From an uncultured Schlesneria sp. (lineage in GTDB: Bacteria > Planctomycetota > Planctomycetia > Planctomycetales > Planctomycetaceae): 44,308 nt of DNA. How positions within the stretch are numbered: the stretch's first letter is position 1; each line of letters begins with the position of its first letter. Where the stretch lies: contig CAILLA010000250.1 in the NCBI GenBank assembly GCA_903834925.1, positions 1 through 44,308 of the forward strand. The letters run 5' to 3'. Both the position numbers and the translations under genes were made by a program. A model generated the notes under the pieces. The model was given only the letters and a program-made list of their open reading frames with translations, had not been told where the DNA came from and searched no databases. Below, piece by piece: positions 14,303 through 23,202 of the stretch.

Positions 14303-15397
14303 TTAACCTGCGGCTCGCAGGCCATTCGCATCGGCAGAAGCCCCTTTTAATTTCTCGAGCTCAACCATGAGCGTGGCAACTTGTTTTTCCAAGTCCTTCA
14401 ATTGATCCTTCATATCAGGCAGACGCCGCATCGCAACGACGAGCCGTTTCTGTTCCATTTCATGTGTTGCCGGGGCACCCAACCAGGTTTCTCCAGCCGG
14501 GACATCCTTGAGGACTCCGGCTTTCGCTCCCACTGTACAACCAGTATGCAATTGGGCATGATCGCGGATTCCGACCTGACCACCGAGGCGAACATAGTCG
14601 CCGGATCGGCATGAACCGGCCATTCCTACTTGTGACGCAAACACATTGTGCCGCCCGACTTCGCAGTTATGTCCAATCATCACGAGGTTATCGAGCTTTG
14701 TACCCTCGCCAATCACCGTCGGGCCGATCGCCCCGCGATCCACCGTTGCGCAGGCACCAATTTCAACATCATCGTGAATATGGACGGTTCCAAGTTGCGG
14801 AATCTTTTCGAACTTGCCAGAGACAAACCGATACCCGAAGCCATCAGCGCCGATGACCGCTCCGCTATGAATAATGACACGACTGCCAACGACGACATCA
14901 TGGTATAAGACGACGTTTGCGTGCAGAATCGTGTCGTTGGCGATTCGACAACCGGCTCCAACGACAACCCCTGGATGAAGGTCACAATCCGAACCGATCA
15001 CGACTTCTTCACCGATAACAACACCCGCTGCCACGTGACAGTTCGATCCCAACTGAGCCGTCGGATGGATGTGGGCGTATGGCGAGATACTTCGTTGTGG
15101 CCGTGGGCGGATATTTCGAAACAGCGGCAATATCTTCTGGAATGCCGCTTGCGCATCGGCGACCACAATCATTGAAAATGCGACCGGTTCCTTGAAAGAA
15201 GCCGCAATTTTCGCGTCCATAATGACCGCACCAGCTCGACAATCTTTCAGCCGGCTGACCTGCGTACTGTTCATGACAAACGTGACTGCCGACGGACCCG
15301 CCGCTTCAATCGCGTTCGCATCGTCGATGGCGCGAGCCCGATCGCCGTGAATCGTCCCGTTCACCACAGCGGCCAATGTTTCCACCGATTCAGTCAC
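14303..15397 (-). CDS. lpxD: UDP-3-O-acylglucosamine N-acyltransferase LpxD
   Basis: The 364-residue enzyme adds the second (N-linked) acyl chain in lipid A synthesis. It has an N-terminal uridine-binding region, then hexapeptide repeats of a left-handed beta-helix (IHPTAQLGSNCHVAAGVVIG onward) and a C-terminal coiled coil (about 325-355). The catalytic histidine is His243 in NLVMIGHNCEVG. The start is GTG at 15397 with AAGGAT upstream. lpxI follows on the same strand. The order lpxD-lpxI supports an outer membrane with lipid A in this organism. Confidence 0.92.
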   Translation of the reverse strand: MTESVETLAAVVNGTIHGDRARAIDDANAIEAAGPSAVTFVMNSTQVSRLKDCRAGAVIMDAKIAASFKEPVAFSMIVVADAQAAFQKILPLFRNIRPRPQRSISPYAHIHPTAQLGSNCHVAAGVVIGEEVVIGSDCDLHPGVVVGAGCRIANDTILHANVVLYHDVVVGSRVIIHSGAVIGADGFGYRFVSGKFEKIPQLGTVHIHDDVEIGACATVDRGAIGPTVIGEGTKLDNLVMIGHNCEVGRHNVFASQVGMAGSCRSGDYVRLGGQVGIRDHAQLHTGCTVGAKAGVLKDVPAGETWLGAPATHEMEQKRLVVAMRRLPDMKDQLKDLEKQVATLMVELEKLKGASADANGLRAAG

Positions 15398-15666
15398 GCG
15401 GCATCCTTTCCACGGAAGTCATTAATCGACACAATCACCGATGATTCAAGTCAGCAGTTTGTATCGGAAATTTGCCGAATCGGGCAAGAGCGATCGACGG
15501 CTGGCGATTTCAAGAAAAATCGGCTATTTCTAGGGCACGTAAATTCTTCCGATACTTGGAGTTGAATGCCGCATCGGATTCATTCTTTCAGTATTGTTGG
15601 ACGGACTTGGAAACAGCCCGTATTTTAACAAATTGTGATGAGCTGAAAGCGGGAGGAGACAGAAAA

Positions 15667-16038
15667 ATGGCGGTGCGAGGCATTCGAGGAGCAACGAGCG
15701 TTGAGACCGATGTCGCTGAAGAGATTTTGTCGGCGACGCGGGAGTTGTTACACGAATTGCTCAATTCGAATTCGATCGTCGAATTTGACGAAATCGTTTC
15801 AGCGATCTTCACCACTTCACCTGACCTGACATCGACATTTCCCGCAGAGGCAGCCCGCGCCATCGGCATGAAGCAAGTTCCGCTGCTGTGTGCATCAGAA
15901 ATTGCGGTCCCAAGTAGCTTGCCTCGCTGCATTCGAGTCCTTCTGCACGTGAATACGGACAAGAAACAGTCGGAGATTGTCCACGTTTACCTGCGTGAGG
16001 CCAAACGGTTACGCCCTGATATGGCCAGTGCTCAGTAA
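15667..16038 (+). CDS. aroH: Monofunctional chorismate mutase, AroH type
   Basis: The 123-residue protein converts chorismate to prephenate for phenylalanine and tyrosine. It matches the Bacillus subtilis AroH class in length and in residue numbers: Arg7 ([10 protein letters not shown]), Cys75 and Glu78 (LLCASEIAV), Arg90 ([10 protein letters not shown]) and Tyr108 (VHVYLREA) all fall where the active site needs them. The ATG at 15667 follows GGGAGGAG, so the open frame extending to 15472 is not used. It is divergent from lpxD and convergent with the DHPS-like gene, and no other aromatic pathway gene is near. Confidence 0.93.
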   Translation: MAVRGIRGATSVETDVAEEILSATRELLHELLNSNSIVEFDEIVSAIFTTSPDLTSTFPAEAARAIGMKQVPLLCASEIAVPSSLPRCIRVLLHVNTDKKQSEIVHVYLREAKRLRPDMASAQ

Positions 16039-16040
16039 TT

Positions 16041-16066
16041 CCGTGATTGGGCTCGTCACGGATTTT
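16041..16066. terminator. Bidirectional terminator between aroH and the DHPS-like gene
   Basis: CCGTGA (16041-16046) and TCACGG (16056-16061) enclose a 9-base loop. The hairpin is followed on the plus strand by ATTTTC and preceded by AATT, which serves the minus strand. It overlaps the stop codon of the minus-strand gene. Confidence 0.45.
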
Positions 16067-17468
16067 CCGCATCATCGGATTCGCCGGTTCGATGCTTGCG
16101 ACGTTTTAACGCACTGATTTCATCAACGGAAAGAAATCCCCAGCGAAGTGACTCGTCCTGAATGTATTGCTTTCCGAGCGTCAGGGCCGTTTTCGCTTTG
16201 TGCAATTCCATTCCCAGATAAAACGAATGCTCAGCCGTTAACGAGCCAACCGCGGCAATCATCTGATCAAAGACGTCGTAGGGGTCCGAACTGTGCCAAT
16301 ACCCGTCGCGGTTCATCAGATGTACCTGTCCCCCTTCAGCGAATACGCGGAAGTTGGGATCGGTCAGTCGGCTGGCGAGCTGCCGCAATCCGTCTTCGCC
16401 AATGGCACGAAGCTTCGGGTCTCGCAATATGACAAGTTGTCCTCCAAGACGCTTTGGAAGGACTCGGTTTTCGATGCTATGTCGAACGAGACGACGGGCA
16501 AGATCGAACTCACGGACTGAGGTACGCCCCCAATTGATCACTTCTGTTGCCAGCACGCTTCCAATTTGCAGCTCTTCGCAAATGGCTGCAAGTAAGAAGT
16601 TGATCCCCGCACTGTCGACCTCGGTCAACTCGGTTAAATTGCCGACACCCATCATCATTTCCGTGTCTGGATACCGACGCCGCGTTTCGAAATATCTTTG
16701 AAGCGATGCGGCAAAACCAAATCCGATCGGCTCGATCACCGGATCAAGTCGAAAGCTTCGATTGGATTCCTGAAGACGGCGACAGGTTGCTTCCCAGGAA
16801 CCAAGATCATGCACGTCGTCGGGTATGACGACGAACTCAACCGGCAGTTCGCAGGCCCAATGAACGTTGGTGCCGTTACAGCTCAGCACCAGCTCCGCTC
16901 CTGCTTCAACCGCCGATTCGACTTCCGACTGCTCAAAACTATCGACGGAAACTCGAAAACCTTCGGCCCGCAATTGTTTGACTGCGTGTGCGATCTGAGT
17001 CCAAGACTCACCGGGAATACAGCCGAGATCGATGATATCAGCACCTGACAGCCGGTAAGCATTGGACTGACGTAAGAGTTCGTCGCCAGTCAGTCGTGGT
17101 GCGTGGTTGATCTCGGCGAGGATTTCGATCGAGTAATCGACGAGTGACGGAGGAGGTCGACCACCCCGTCCAAAAAACTCAGGGAGATCGAACAGATCCT
17201 TCGGTCCCAGTGTAAATGGAACAGCAAACCGATCGGCCAATAAGGAAAGATCTCCGCCACACCATCCGGGAAGGATTACGCGAGTGATGCCTTCCGGAAC
17301 CAGAAGCTTTCGATTCACCCAGTCAACGTGCATCAGAGCGGCAACCGAGATTCCCAGCACCTGGATTTCATAATCAAAGCCGACCCGTTCAGCTAACGGC
17401 TGCAGAACTTCTTTCAGCGACGGTTCCGCCAGGCGACCTGTCACAAAAAGAATTCGTTCACGCGACAT
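16056..17468 (-). CDS. Dihydropteroate synthase-like protein (DUF6513 type)
   Basis: The 470-residue protein has an N-terminal domain of about 140 residues (DUF6513-like: RILFVTGRLAEPSLKEVLQP) and a TIM-barrel pterin-binding domain (GADIIDLGCIPGESW, VSVDSFEQSEVESAVEAGAE, LSCNGTN, PVIEPIGFGF, MMGVGNLTELTEVDSAG). Relatives occur with tetrahydromethanopterin-dependent one-carbon genes in planctomycetes and methylotrophs and are thought to act in that cofactor's synthesis. The canonical folate enzyme lacks the N-terminal domain. The ATG at 17468 has no clear ribosome site; the frame continues 12 codons upstream. The TatD-like gene lies upstream on the same strand. Confidence 0.75.
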   Translation of the reverse strand: MSRERILFVTGRLAEPSLKEVLQPLAERVGFDYEIQVLGISVAALMHVDWVNRKLLVPEGITRVILPGWCGGDLSLLADRFAVPFTLGPKDLFDLPEFFGRGGRPPPSLVDYSIEILAEINHAPRLTGDELLRQSNAYRLSGADIIDLGCIPGESWTQIAHAVKQLRAEGFRVSVDSFEQSEVESAVEAGAELVLSCNGTNVHWACELPVEFVVIPDDVHDLGSWEATCRRLQESNRSFRLDPVIEPIGFGFAASLQRYFETRRRYPDTEMMMGVGNLTELTEVDSAGINFLLAAICEELQIGSVLATEVINWGRTSVREFDLARRLVRHSIENRVLPKRLGGQLVILRDPKLRAIGEDGLRQLASRLTDPNFRVFAEGGQVHLMNRDGYWHSSDPYDVFDQMIAAVGSLTAEHSFYLGMELHKAKTALTLGKQYIQDESLRWGFLSVDEISALKRRKHRTGESDDAENP

Positions 17469-17530
17469 GCTGAAGACTACTGACAAGGGCAAGGACCCGC
17501 GCAACCGACGGTCGTTGATTCCCGGATTGA

Positions 17531-18442
17531 TTATTGAATGATGTTTTCGGAGCCCGGCTCGTCGACACGAGGAGTCTGTCCACCTCGAAGAACGCTATTA
17601 CCCTTGAAGAGGTTCCTCTGATCGATCGGCACGGGGTTCAACCAGTCTGATTCTTGAAATTGCCCGCTTTGAGCATATGCCGTCAACGCATTTTTGTAAC
17701 AGGCGAGTTCGATTTGTTCGAGCGGAATTCCCCGTTCTTCAGCCAGCTTCGCCGTCTTGGGGACCGCAAGCACGTCTGACTTCCCCCAGTCGGCAGAGCT
17801 GTCCACGATGACCCGCTCAGCTCCGGCAACCTTCAGGATATCAACCATCCGCGCATTACCCATCTTGGTACCGGGATAGATTGTAAACCCGCACCAATAA
17901 CCGCGATCGAGCACTTCTCGGTACGTCTCTTCGTTATTGTGATCGATGATGACCATGTGAGGGGCGATACCGTGCTCTTCAATCACATCCATCGTTCGAT
18001 AGGTCCCCTGCTTCTTATTTCGATGAGGGGTATGAATCAGGACCGGCAATGCGACTTCTTTGGCCAGTTCAAGCTGGAGACGTAGATACTTTTCCTCGGT
18101 CGCGGTCTGATCGTCGTAACCAATCTCGCCGATCGCAACGACCCCTTCTTTGGTGGCGAACAGCGGAAGCAGATCCATCACCTGTTCGGCGAGCGGTTCG
18201 TTGTTCGCTTCCTTCGAATTGAGACCAATCGTGCAGTAATGCCGAATCCCAAACTGGGCCGCCCGAAATCGTTCGAACCCCACCAGGCTCGAAAAATAGT
18301 CTTTGAATGAACCAACCTCCGTTCGCGGCTGGCCCTGCCAGAATGCGGGTTCGATGATCGCCCTGACACCTGCCGCAGCCATAGACTCGTAGTCGTCGGT
18401 CGTTCGAGACACCATGTGAATGTGCGGGTCGATGTAAAACAT
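17531..18442 (-). CDS. TatD-family metal-dependent hydrolase
   Basis: The 303-residue TIM-barrel hydrolase carries its metal ligands in order: HxH (His7, His9 in DPHIHM), Glu106 (GEIGYD), His137 (LIHTPH), His168 (IIDHNN) and Asp214/Asp218 (VDSSADWG). It resembles the TatD-like protein found in ebo-type clusters more than the DNase TatD itself. The ATG at 18442 follows AGAGAGG; a longer frame to 18487 lacks similarity. It is 62 bases upstream of the DHPS-like gene and may be co-transcribed. The substrate is unknown. Confidence 0.8.
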   Translation of the reverse strand: MFYIDPHIHMVSRTTDDYESMAAAGVRAIIEPAFWQGQPRTEVGSFKDYFSSLVGFERFRAAQFGIRHYCTIGLNSKEANNEPLAEQVMDLLPLFATKEGVVAIGEIGYDDQTATEEKYLRLQLELAKEVALPVLIHTPHRNKKQGTYRTMDVIEEHGIAPHMVIIDHNNEETYREVLDRGYWCGFTIYPGTKMGNARMVDILKVAGAERVIVDSSADWGKSDVLAVPKTAKLAEERGIPLEQIELACYKNALTAYAQSGQFQESDWLNPVPIDQRNLFKGNSVLRGGQTPRVDEPGSENIIQ

Positions 18443-18610
18443 GGTTGTGGTGCCTCTCTTTATCAATAAACTGAAGTCATTCCGCACACGAATGAGGTTA
18501 TCCAGGGCAAGCCTGCACTGCCTGCCCTGAAGCGACCAGCGATTGAACTCGTTTGGTTGACTTATTTCGTTCGCAGATGCGGAGCTTTATTTATCCCAAA
18601 CAACATTTGC

Positions 18611-19819
18611 CTATTTCGCAACCGAGAACTTGTGGACCGTCATCTGACGATAAGTCTCTCCGGGATTCAAACGAGTTGTCGGGAACTCAGGACGATTTGG
18701 TGAATCTGGAAAGTGCTGCGTCTCGAGGCAGAAGGCTCCGTGCTTGACCGCCTTGCCGGTTTCTGGCGTCCCGGCAAGATGGTTGCCTGTATAGAGCTGA
18801 ACCCCGGGTTCGGTTGTCGAGATCTCCATTACCCGGCCTGATTTCGGCTCGACGATCTTCGCCGTTGGACGAAGCTGTCCTGCTTTGCCGTTCACTACGT
18901 AACAGTGATCGTAACCGCCGCCACCATTAACTGGCTGGTCAATGCGTGCCCCAATCTTTTCCGGCTTGGTGAAGTCCATGCACGTTCCGGCTACAGCGGC
19001 AAGTTCTCCAGACGGAATCGAACCTTCATCGACGGGCAGGTACTTATCGCAGAACAGCGTCAATTCATGATCCAGAACGGTCCCGTTGGCGGCTCCTGCA
19101 AGGTTCCAATAGGCATGGTTGGTCAGGTTGAGCACCGTCGCCTTCTGGTCGACGGTGGCCTCATAGTCAAGCGTCAGTTCGTTGTTATCGTTCAGCGAAT
19201 ACGTCACCACGGTTTTGAGAGATCCGGGAAACCCTTCTTCCCCGTCAGGACTCGTATAAGTCAGTTTGACTCCGGCAACCTTATCATCTGAGAATGACTC
19301 GGCCTTCCAGAGTTTTTTCATGAAGTGCTCTTTGCCCCCATGCAGATGATTTTCGCCATTGTTGACGGCCAACTCGTACTGCTCGCCGTCGATCGCAAAT
19401 TTCCCTTTGGCGATTCGATTGGCATATCGACCGCAGATCCCGCCGAAATAGGGACCATTGATCAAGTACGCTGCCGGGCTATCAAAGTGCAGCGTCACGT
19501 TGGCAAACTTCGCGTCGCGATCTGGAACTTCGACAGACGTGAGAATTCCACCTCGGTTGATGAGACCGACCTTCATTCCATGACGGTTGCGAAGGCTGAA
19601 AGAAGTAATTTCGTTGCCATCTTCAGTCTGACCGAACGGTTCGCTTTGAACGGTGAGCATTGGTTCTTCCGCAGAGTTAGATTCGTGCGCCTTGGTTGGA
19701 TTACTTGCGTTTGCTTTGGGATCAGCGGGTTTCGTCACTTTTCCCTCACACCCGATTACGGTCAGCAAGCCGCTGAGCAACAATCCTGTCGCCAGCCGTC
19801 GAAACGGAGATTTTATCAT
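18611..19819 (-). CDS. galM: Aldose 1-epimerase, lipoprotein form
   Basis: The 402-residue protein is a galactose mutarotase with a lipoprotein signal: the N-terminus is basic and hydrophobic and ends in LLTVIGC with Cys24, then a low-complexity linker to about residue 55. The enzyme core shows RNRHGMKVGLINRGG, FGGICGRYANRIA, NHLHGGKEHF, LTNHAYWNLAG and CLETQHFPDSPN, giving the catalytic histidines and glutamate. It should equilibrate sugar anomers in the periplasm, ahead of uptake. The ATG at 19819 follows AGGAT. The cytoplasmic phosphosugar mutarotase at 4807-5730 is a distant relative with a different role. Confidence 0.88.
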   Translation of the reverse strand: MIKSPFRRLATGLLLSGLLTVIGCEGKVTKPADPKANASNPTKAHESNSAEEPMLTVQSEPFGQTEDGNEITSFSLRNRHGMKVGLINRGGILTSVEVPDRDAKFANVTLHFDSPAAYLINGPYFGGICGRYANRIAKGKFAIDGEQYELAVNNGENHLHGGKEHFMKKLWKAESFSDDKVAGVKLTYTSPDGEEGFPGSLKTVVTYSLNDNNELTLDYEATVDQKATVLNLTNHAYWNLAGAANGTVLDHELTLFCDKYLPVDEGSIPSGELAAVAGTCMDFTKPEKIGARIDQPVNGGGGYDHCYVVNGKAGQLRPTAKIVEPKSGRVMEISTTEPGVQLYTGNHLAGTPETGKAVKHGAFCLETQHFPDSPNRPEFPTTRLNPGETYRQMTVHKFSVAK

Positions 19820-19914
19820 CGTGAATGATCCTGGTGTGCGTGAAGAGGAGGAACTCGTGGAATCGTTATCTTGGATTCCACCCGTCAGGGATGCAAGTCT
19901 CCGGGAGGGTCTCT

Positions 19915-21324
19915 TCAGATGAAAAGCTCTTGAACCGCCCGCCCCCCAAGTAGCCGATGTGGACGATTTAAAGAATCATAAAGGACCTGTTCCGGCGAAA
20001 CACCAAGAGCATCGTACATCGTCGCCACCAAATCCTGTGGCGAAATCGGGTTCTCGGCCGGGTAAGCCCCCCGCTTATCACTGGCACCGTAGACCTGACC
20101 GCCACGCACGCCGCCACCTGCCATCAAGCCGCTGTAACAATAGGGATGGTGCTCACGACCGGCACCTCCGTTGATCACCGGACCTCGTCCAAACTCGCCC
20201 ACCCACACCACCAATGTTTCGTCCAGGCGTCCCGATGCAGAGAGATCATCCAACACGGCACTCAACGCGCGGTCCGCCGGTGGTATCAGATCGTTCTTCA
20301 GTCGATTGAAATTATTCCCATGCGTGTCCCAGAAGTTCTGGCCGTCGTTATGCCAATTCACGGAGACGAACGGTACGCCCTGATCGAGCAACCGTTTTGC
20401 GAGCAGTATACATTGCCCATGAGTGTTCCGTCCGTACCGGTCTCGCGTCTCGGCGGTCTCCTGGTCGAGTTCGAACGCACGGCGAACTGTGGCTGACGTC
20501 AGCAAGCCACATGCCTGTTGCTGTTGTGCCGAATGTCTGTCGGATTGAACAGTCTGGTCAACAAGCCGACGCTGCGCATCGATTGAAGCAAGTAAATGCT
20601 GACGTCGAAGCAAACGATCTGGCGACTGACCTTCGATCAGTGCCAATGAGGGGACCTGCCAACCCGGTGCGTTAGGATCACCCGTTACCAGGAACGGATC
20701 GTACTGCCGACCGAGCCAGCCCGAATGCTGTCCCGGCGCTTGTCCACCTGGAGCCGCAGGATGAAATGCCATCCAAGGAAGTGTGACGAACGACGGCAAT
20801 GCGCCCATTGATGGCCGCAGTTTCGACATCACACAACCGATATGAGGCGTATCTCGATCGCTTGGTGGTGCCGCATCGCTTTTAAGTGTCGGCGGCAGAT
20901 GCCCGGTCAGAATTGTATGCCCGCTCGACAAATGAGCCGGATCATCGTGCCCGAGGGATCGAATCACGGCCAGCTTATCGGCTCGCTGAGACAGCATGCG
21001 AAAATTCTCAGAAAAGTCGATTCCGGGAACATTCGTGGCAATCGGCTTGAAAGGGCCGCGAATTGTCTCGGGAGCCAGCGGCTTTGGATCAAACGTATCA
21101 AGCTGACTGGGTCCACCCCACATGAATAACAGCAAACACTGCTTCGCCCGACCAAATCCATTGCCCACATCCAGGCCAGCCGTCGATTTCCCTTCACTCG
21201 CCCGAAGCACCGAGTTGGCTCCCCAACCTGCCGACCCAAACAGACTCGCCTGTAACAGCGTCCGTCTGGCAAATAGAAGCGGCGAATGCGCGATCGAAGA
21301 TGTCGGACCGGTGGGGATCATCAT
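19915..21324 (-). CDS. DUF1501 protein
   Basis: The 469-residue exported protein is of the DUF1501 family. The signal region has FARRTLLQASLFGSAGWG, a weak Tat-like motif. Core blocks are LLFMWGGPSQLDTFDPKP, SVNWHNDGQNFWDTHGNNF, WVGEFGRGPVINGGAGREHH and GLMAGGGVRGGQVYGASD. ATG at 21324 (or the next codon) is preferred to the TTG at 21339. It follows the PilO-like gene on the same strand, 154 bases away with a hairpin between, so it is probably separate. The substrate is unknown. Confidence 0.85.
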   Translation of the reverse strand: MMIPTGPTSSIAHSPLLFARRTLLQASLFGSAGWGANSVLRASEGKSTAGLDVGNGFGRAKQCLLLFMWGGPSQLDTFDPKPLAPETIRGPFKPIATNVPGIDFSENFRMLSQRADKLAVIRSLGHDDPAHLSSGHTILTGHLPPTLKSDAAPPSDRDTPHIGCVMSKLRPSMGALPSFVTLPWMAFHPAAPGGQAPGQHSGWLGRQYDPFLVTGDPNAPGWQVPSLALIEGQSPDRLLRRQHLLASIDAQRRLVDQTVQSDRHSAQQQQACGLLTSATVRRAFELDQETAETRDRYGRNTHGQCILLAKRLLDQGVPFVSVNWHNDGQNFWDTHGNNFNRLKNDLIPPADRALSAVLDDLSASGRLDETLVVWVGEFGRGPVINGGAGREHHPYCYSGLMAGGGVRGGQVYGASDKRGAYPAENPISPQDLVATMYDALGVSPEQVLYDSLNRPHRLLGGRAVQELFI

Positions 21325-21361
21325 GGCTGACCTGTGCAACTGTCACAAAATGCTTTGATCA

Positions 21362-21384
21362 CGATCCTTCTGAGGAAGGAATCG
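21362..21384 (-). terminator. Hairpin after the PilO-like gene
   Basis: CGAT-CCTTC (21362-21370) pairs with GAAGG-A-ATCG (21375-21384) with one bulged base. It lies 94 bases past the PilO-like stop and before the DUF1501 start. There is no strong U-run, so it is a weak terminator candidate. Confidence 0.3.
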
Positions 21385-21477
21385 CGACTTGACACTCATG
21401 CAACCGGTTTAAGGCAATTTCCTGGCGGGACGTATTAGGCAGGCTTGATGCATTCTGGCGAATGGACTGGGGGTAAG

Positions 21478-23199
21478 TCAACGCGAAACGGGATTCTCTT
21501 CGCGCGACACAACGGCAGTCACTGCCTCTCGCAACGATTGGCCAGGTCTCAATCGAACCTCGCGTTTCTCGATCGTCAGGGTGATTTGTTTTTGCCGAAT
21601 CTGCTTGACGCTTCCCGTGAGTTCGCCAACAGTGAATTCATCCCCTTCACGCAGCTCAGTTCGCTTGTTTTTCGAAGCATCGTAAAAACTGGCGAGTTTG
21701 TTCTGGCCAACGATGAAGATCGTATCGAGTCGAGTGAATTCCGCTTCGTCATCCCTTATGTCCAGCTTCAGTGAAAGGGTTGTCGACTGCGGTGGTGTAT
21801 CGCTGTCGGTCGCAACCAAAGCGACGATCGTATCGCCAGGTGGAATGGCATCGCCCGGAGTCCACTTCAATTCCCCCGACTTTTCGTCGATCGTCAATCC
21901 TTCAGGCGCTTGGCTACCGAGTTTCCAACGGAATTGAGGTGAAGGCGAATCACCTGTTGAAATTTCTGGCTTAAAACGCCACTCCTGATTGAGATAAACA
22001 ACCGGCGGCTTGGTTGGTGCAAGCTTTGGAACGGCACCCCCTTCTTTTATGCGGATTGTGATCGTTTCTTTCAAACAACCTTCCGGCGCAGAGGGATGCC
22101 GGACTTCGATCAAAACAGGGTATTTGTCTGCTTTCACATCCGGGCCCGGTTTCCACGTCAATTTGCCGGACTTGTCCAGCTTTAGGTCAGCCGGTGGTGT
22201 TCCCGCCAGCGAGAACACCGGCTTACCTTTCAGCGTGTCGTAACCCAAGGCTGCAATCGTAAACTCGATGGGCTTACTCCGCGGAAACGGTTTGTCTGCT
22301 ACGGGACCCAGCTTCAACTTGTAGGGAGGAGCCGGCTTCACGAAAATATTCGTTGCAATCAGGTCCGTAAACTCTTCCAGCGTCCGTTCGGGTTGGTCGG
22401 GTTTTAGCGGCACAAGCTCGATCTGCGTCTTGGCTGAATGAGATGCCGGCGTTGTTCGATCAACACCTCGAACAACGGTCCAGTTCTCACCATCCATGTC
22501 CGTCACGTTCAGGAATTCGTTCTTGATCTGGATTCGAAATCCGGCCTTCTTGGGAAAACCTTCCAAGCCTGCAACTTGTAATGTTGTGTCGTCTTCGGAA
22601 ACATCTGCTTCCAGCGTCGTTTGCGGGAACAGCGTTCGACGTGGCGGAGCATCAATCAGTGCCAACCCTTCCGCTTGAAGAGTCACCTTGAGAAATGGAT
22701 CTCCTTCAAACTCTTTCGTGGAAACGTGCATCGACGTGATGCGGTGTAATAAATTCGTGCGATAGAACAAATCCAGAAACCGGACCAGTTGCTCGTAACG
22801 GGCATCCATTTCCAGTTTAACCGCGACGGAAACGAAATCGTTTCCCTTCAGCATCCGCTGATCGGGAGTCACTTTCGGGTCCTCGATCTCGCAAAACTGA
22901 GCGAGATCTGTCACCCATTCAAGATATAACCGTTGAGCGTTCAGCGCATCGGGTCGTTTTGACTTGCCTGCATCAGGAGGAAGGCTGATTAACTTCGCAT
23001 CGGCCAGCGATTTCTTGGCCCGAACCAGCATCAGTTCCTGATCTTCTTTTTCCTTGACCGACTTCTTCAATCGGGCGAGGGTTTCGCTGCGAGTCTGAAA
23101 GGGTTCAAAGATTGCCGACGCAACCCAACCGCCTCCCTGCCAGATCACGACAGTAGCAAGCAGTACACCCAGGATGATTTGTTCGCGACGTTGCATCAT
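21478..23199 (-). CDS. PilO/GspM-like protein with Ig-like repeats
   Basis: The 573-residue protein starts with a short cytoplasmic end, one membrane helix (about 8-30: IILGVLLATVVIWQGGGWV), a coiled coil (about 40-65) and a PilO/GspM-like ferredoxin fold (about 80-180: SVAVKLEMDARYEQLVRFLD). It then continues with at least two putative Ig (He_PIG/cadherin-like) repeats (about 290-370 and 395-480) that PilO proteins normally lack, and a C-terminal beta-rich region. It should sit in the inner membrane with its bulk in the periplasm, pairing with the product of the upstream gene. The ATG at 23199 is 3 bases from that gene's stop, so translation is coupled. No pilus or secretin gene is adjacent. 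Confidence 0.7.
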   Translation of the reverse strand: MMQRREQIILGVLLATVVIWQGGGWVASAIFEPFQTRSETLARLKKSVKEKEDQELMLVRAKKSLADAKLISLPPDAGKSKRPDALNAQRLYLEWVTDLAQFCEIEDPKVTPDQRMLKGNDFVSVAVKLEMDARYEQLVRFLDLFYRTNLLHRITSMHVSTKEFEGDPFLKVTLQAEGLALIDAPPRRTLFPQTTLEADVSEDDTTLQVAGLEGFPKKAGFRIQIKNEFLNVTDMDGENWTVVRGVDRTTPASHSAKTQIELVPLKPDQPERTLEEFTDLIATNIFVKPAPPYKLKLGPVADKPFPRSKPIEFTIAALGYDTLKGKPVFSLAGTPPADLKLDKSGKLTWKPGPDVKADKYPVLIEVRHPSAPEGCLKETITIRIKEGGAVPKLAPTKPPVVYLNQEWRFKPEISTGDSPSPQFRWKLGSQAPEGLTIDEKSGELKWTPGDAIPPGDTIVALVATDSDTPPQSTTLSLKLDIRDDEAEFTRLDTIFIVGQNKLASFYDASKNKRTELREGDEFTVGELTGSVKQIRQKQITLTIEKREVRLRPGQSLREAVTAVVSREENPVSR

Positions 23200-23202
23200 T
23201 CA

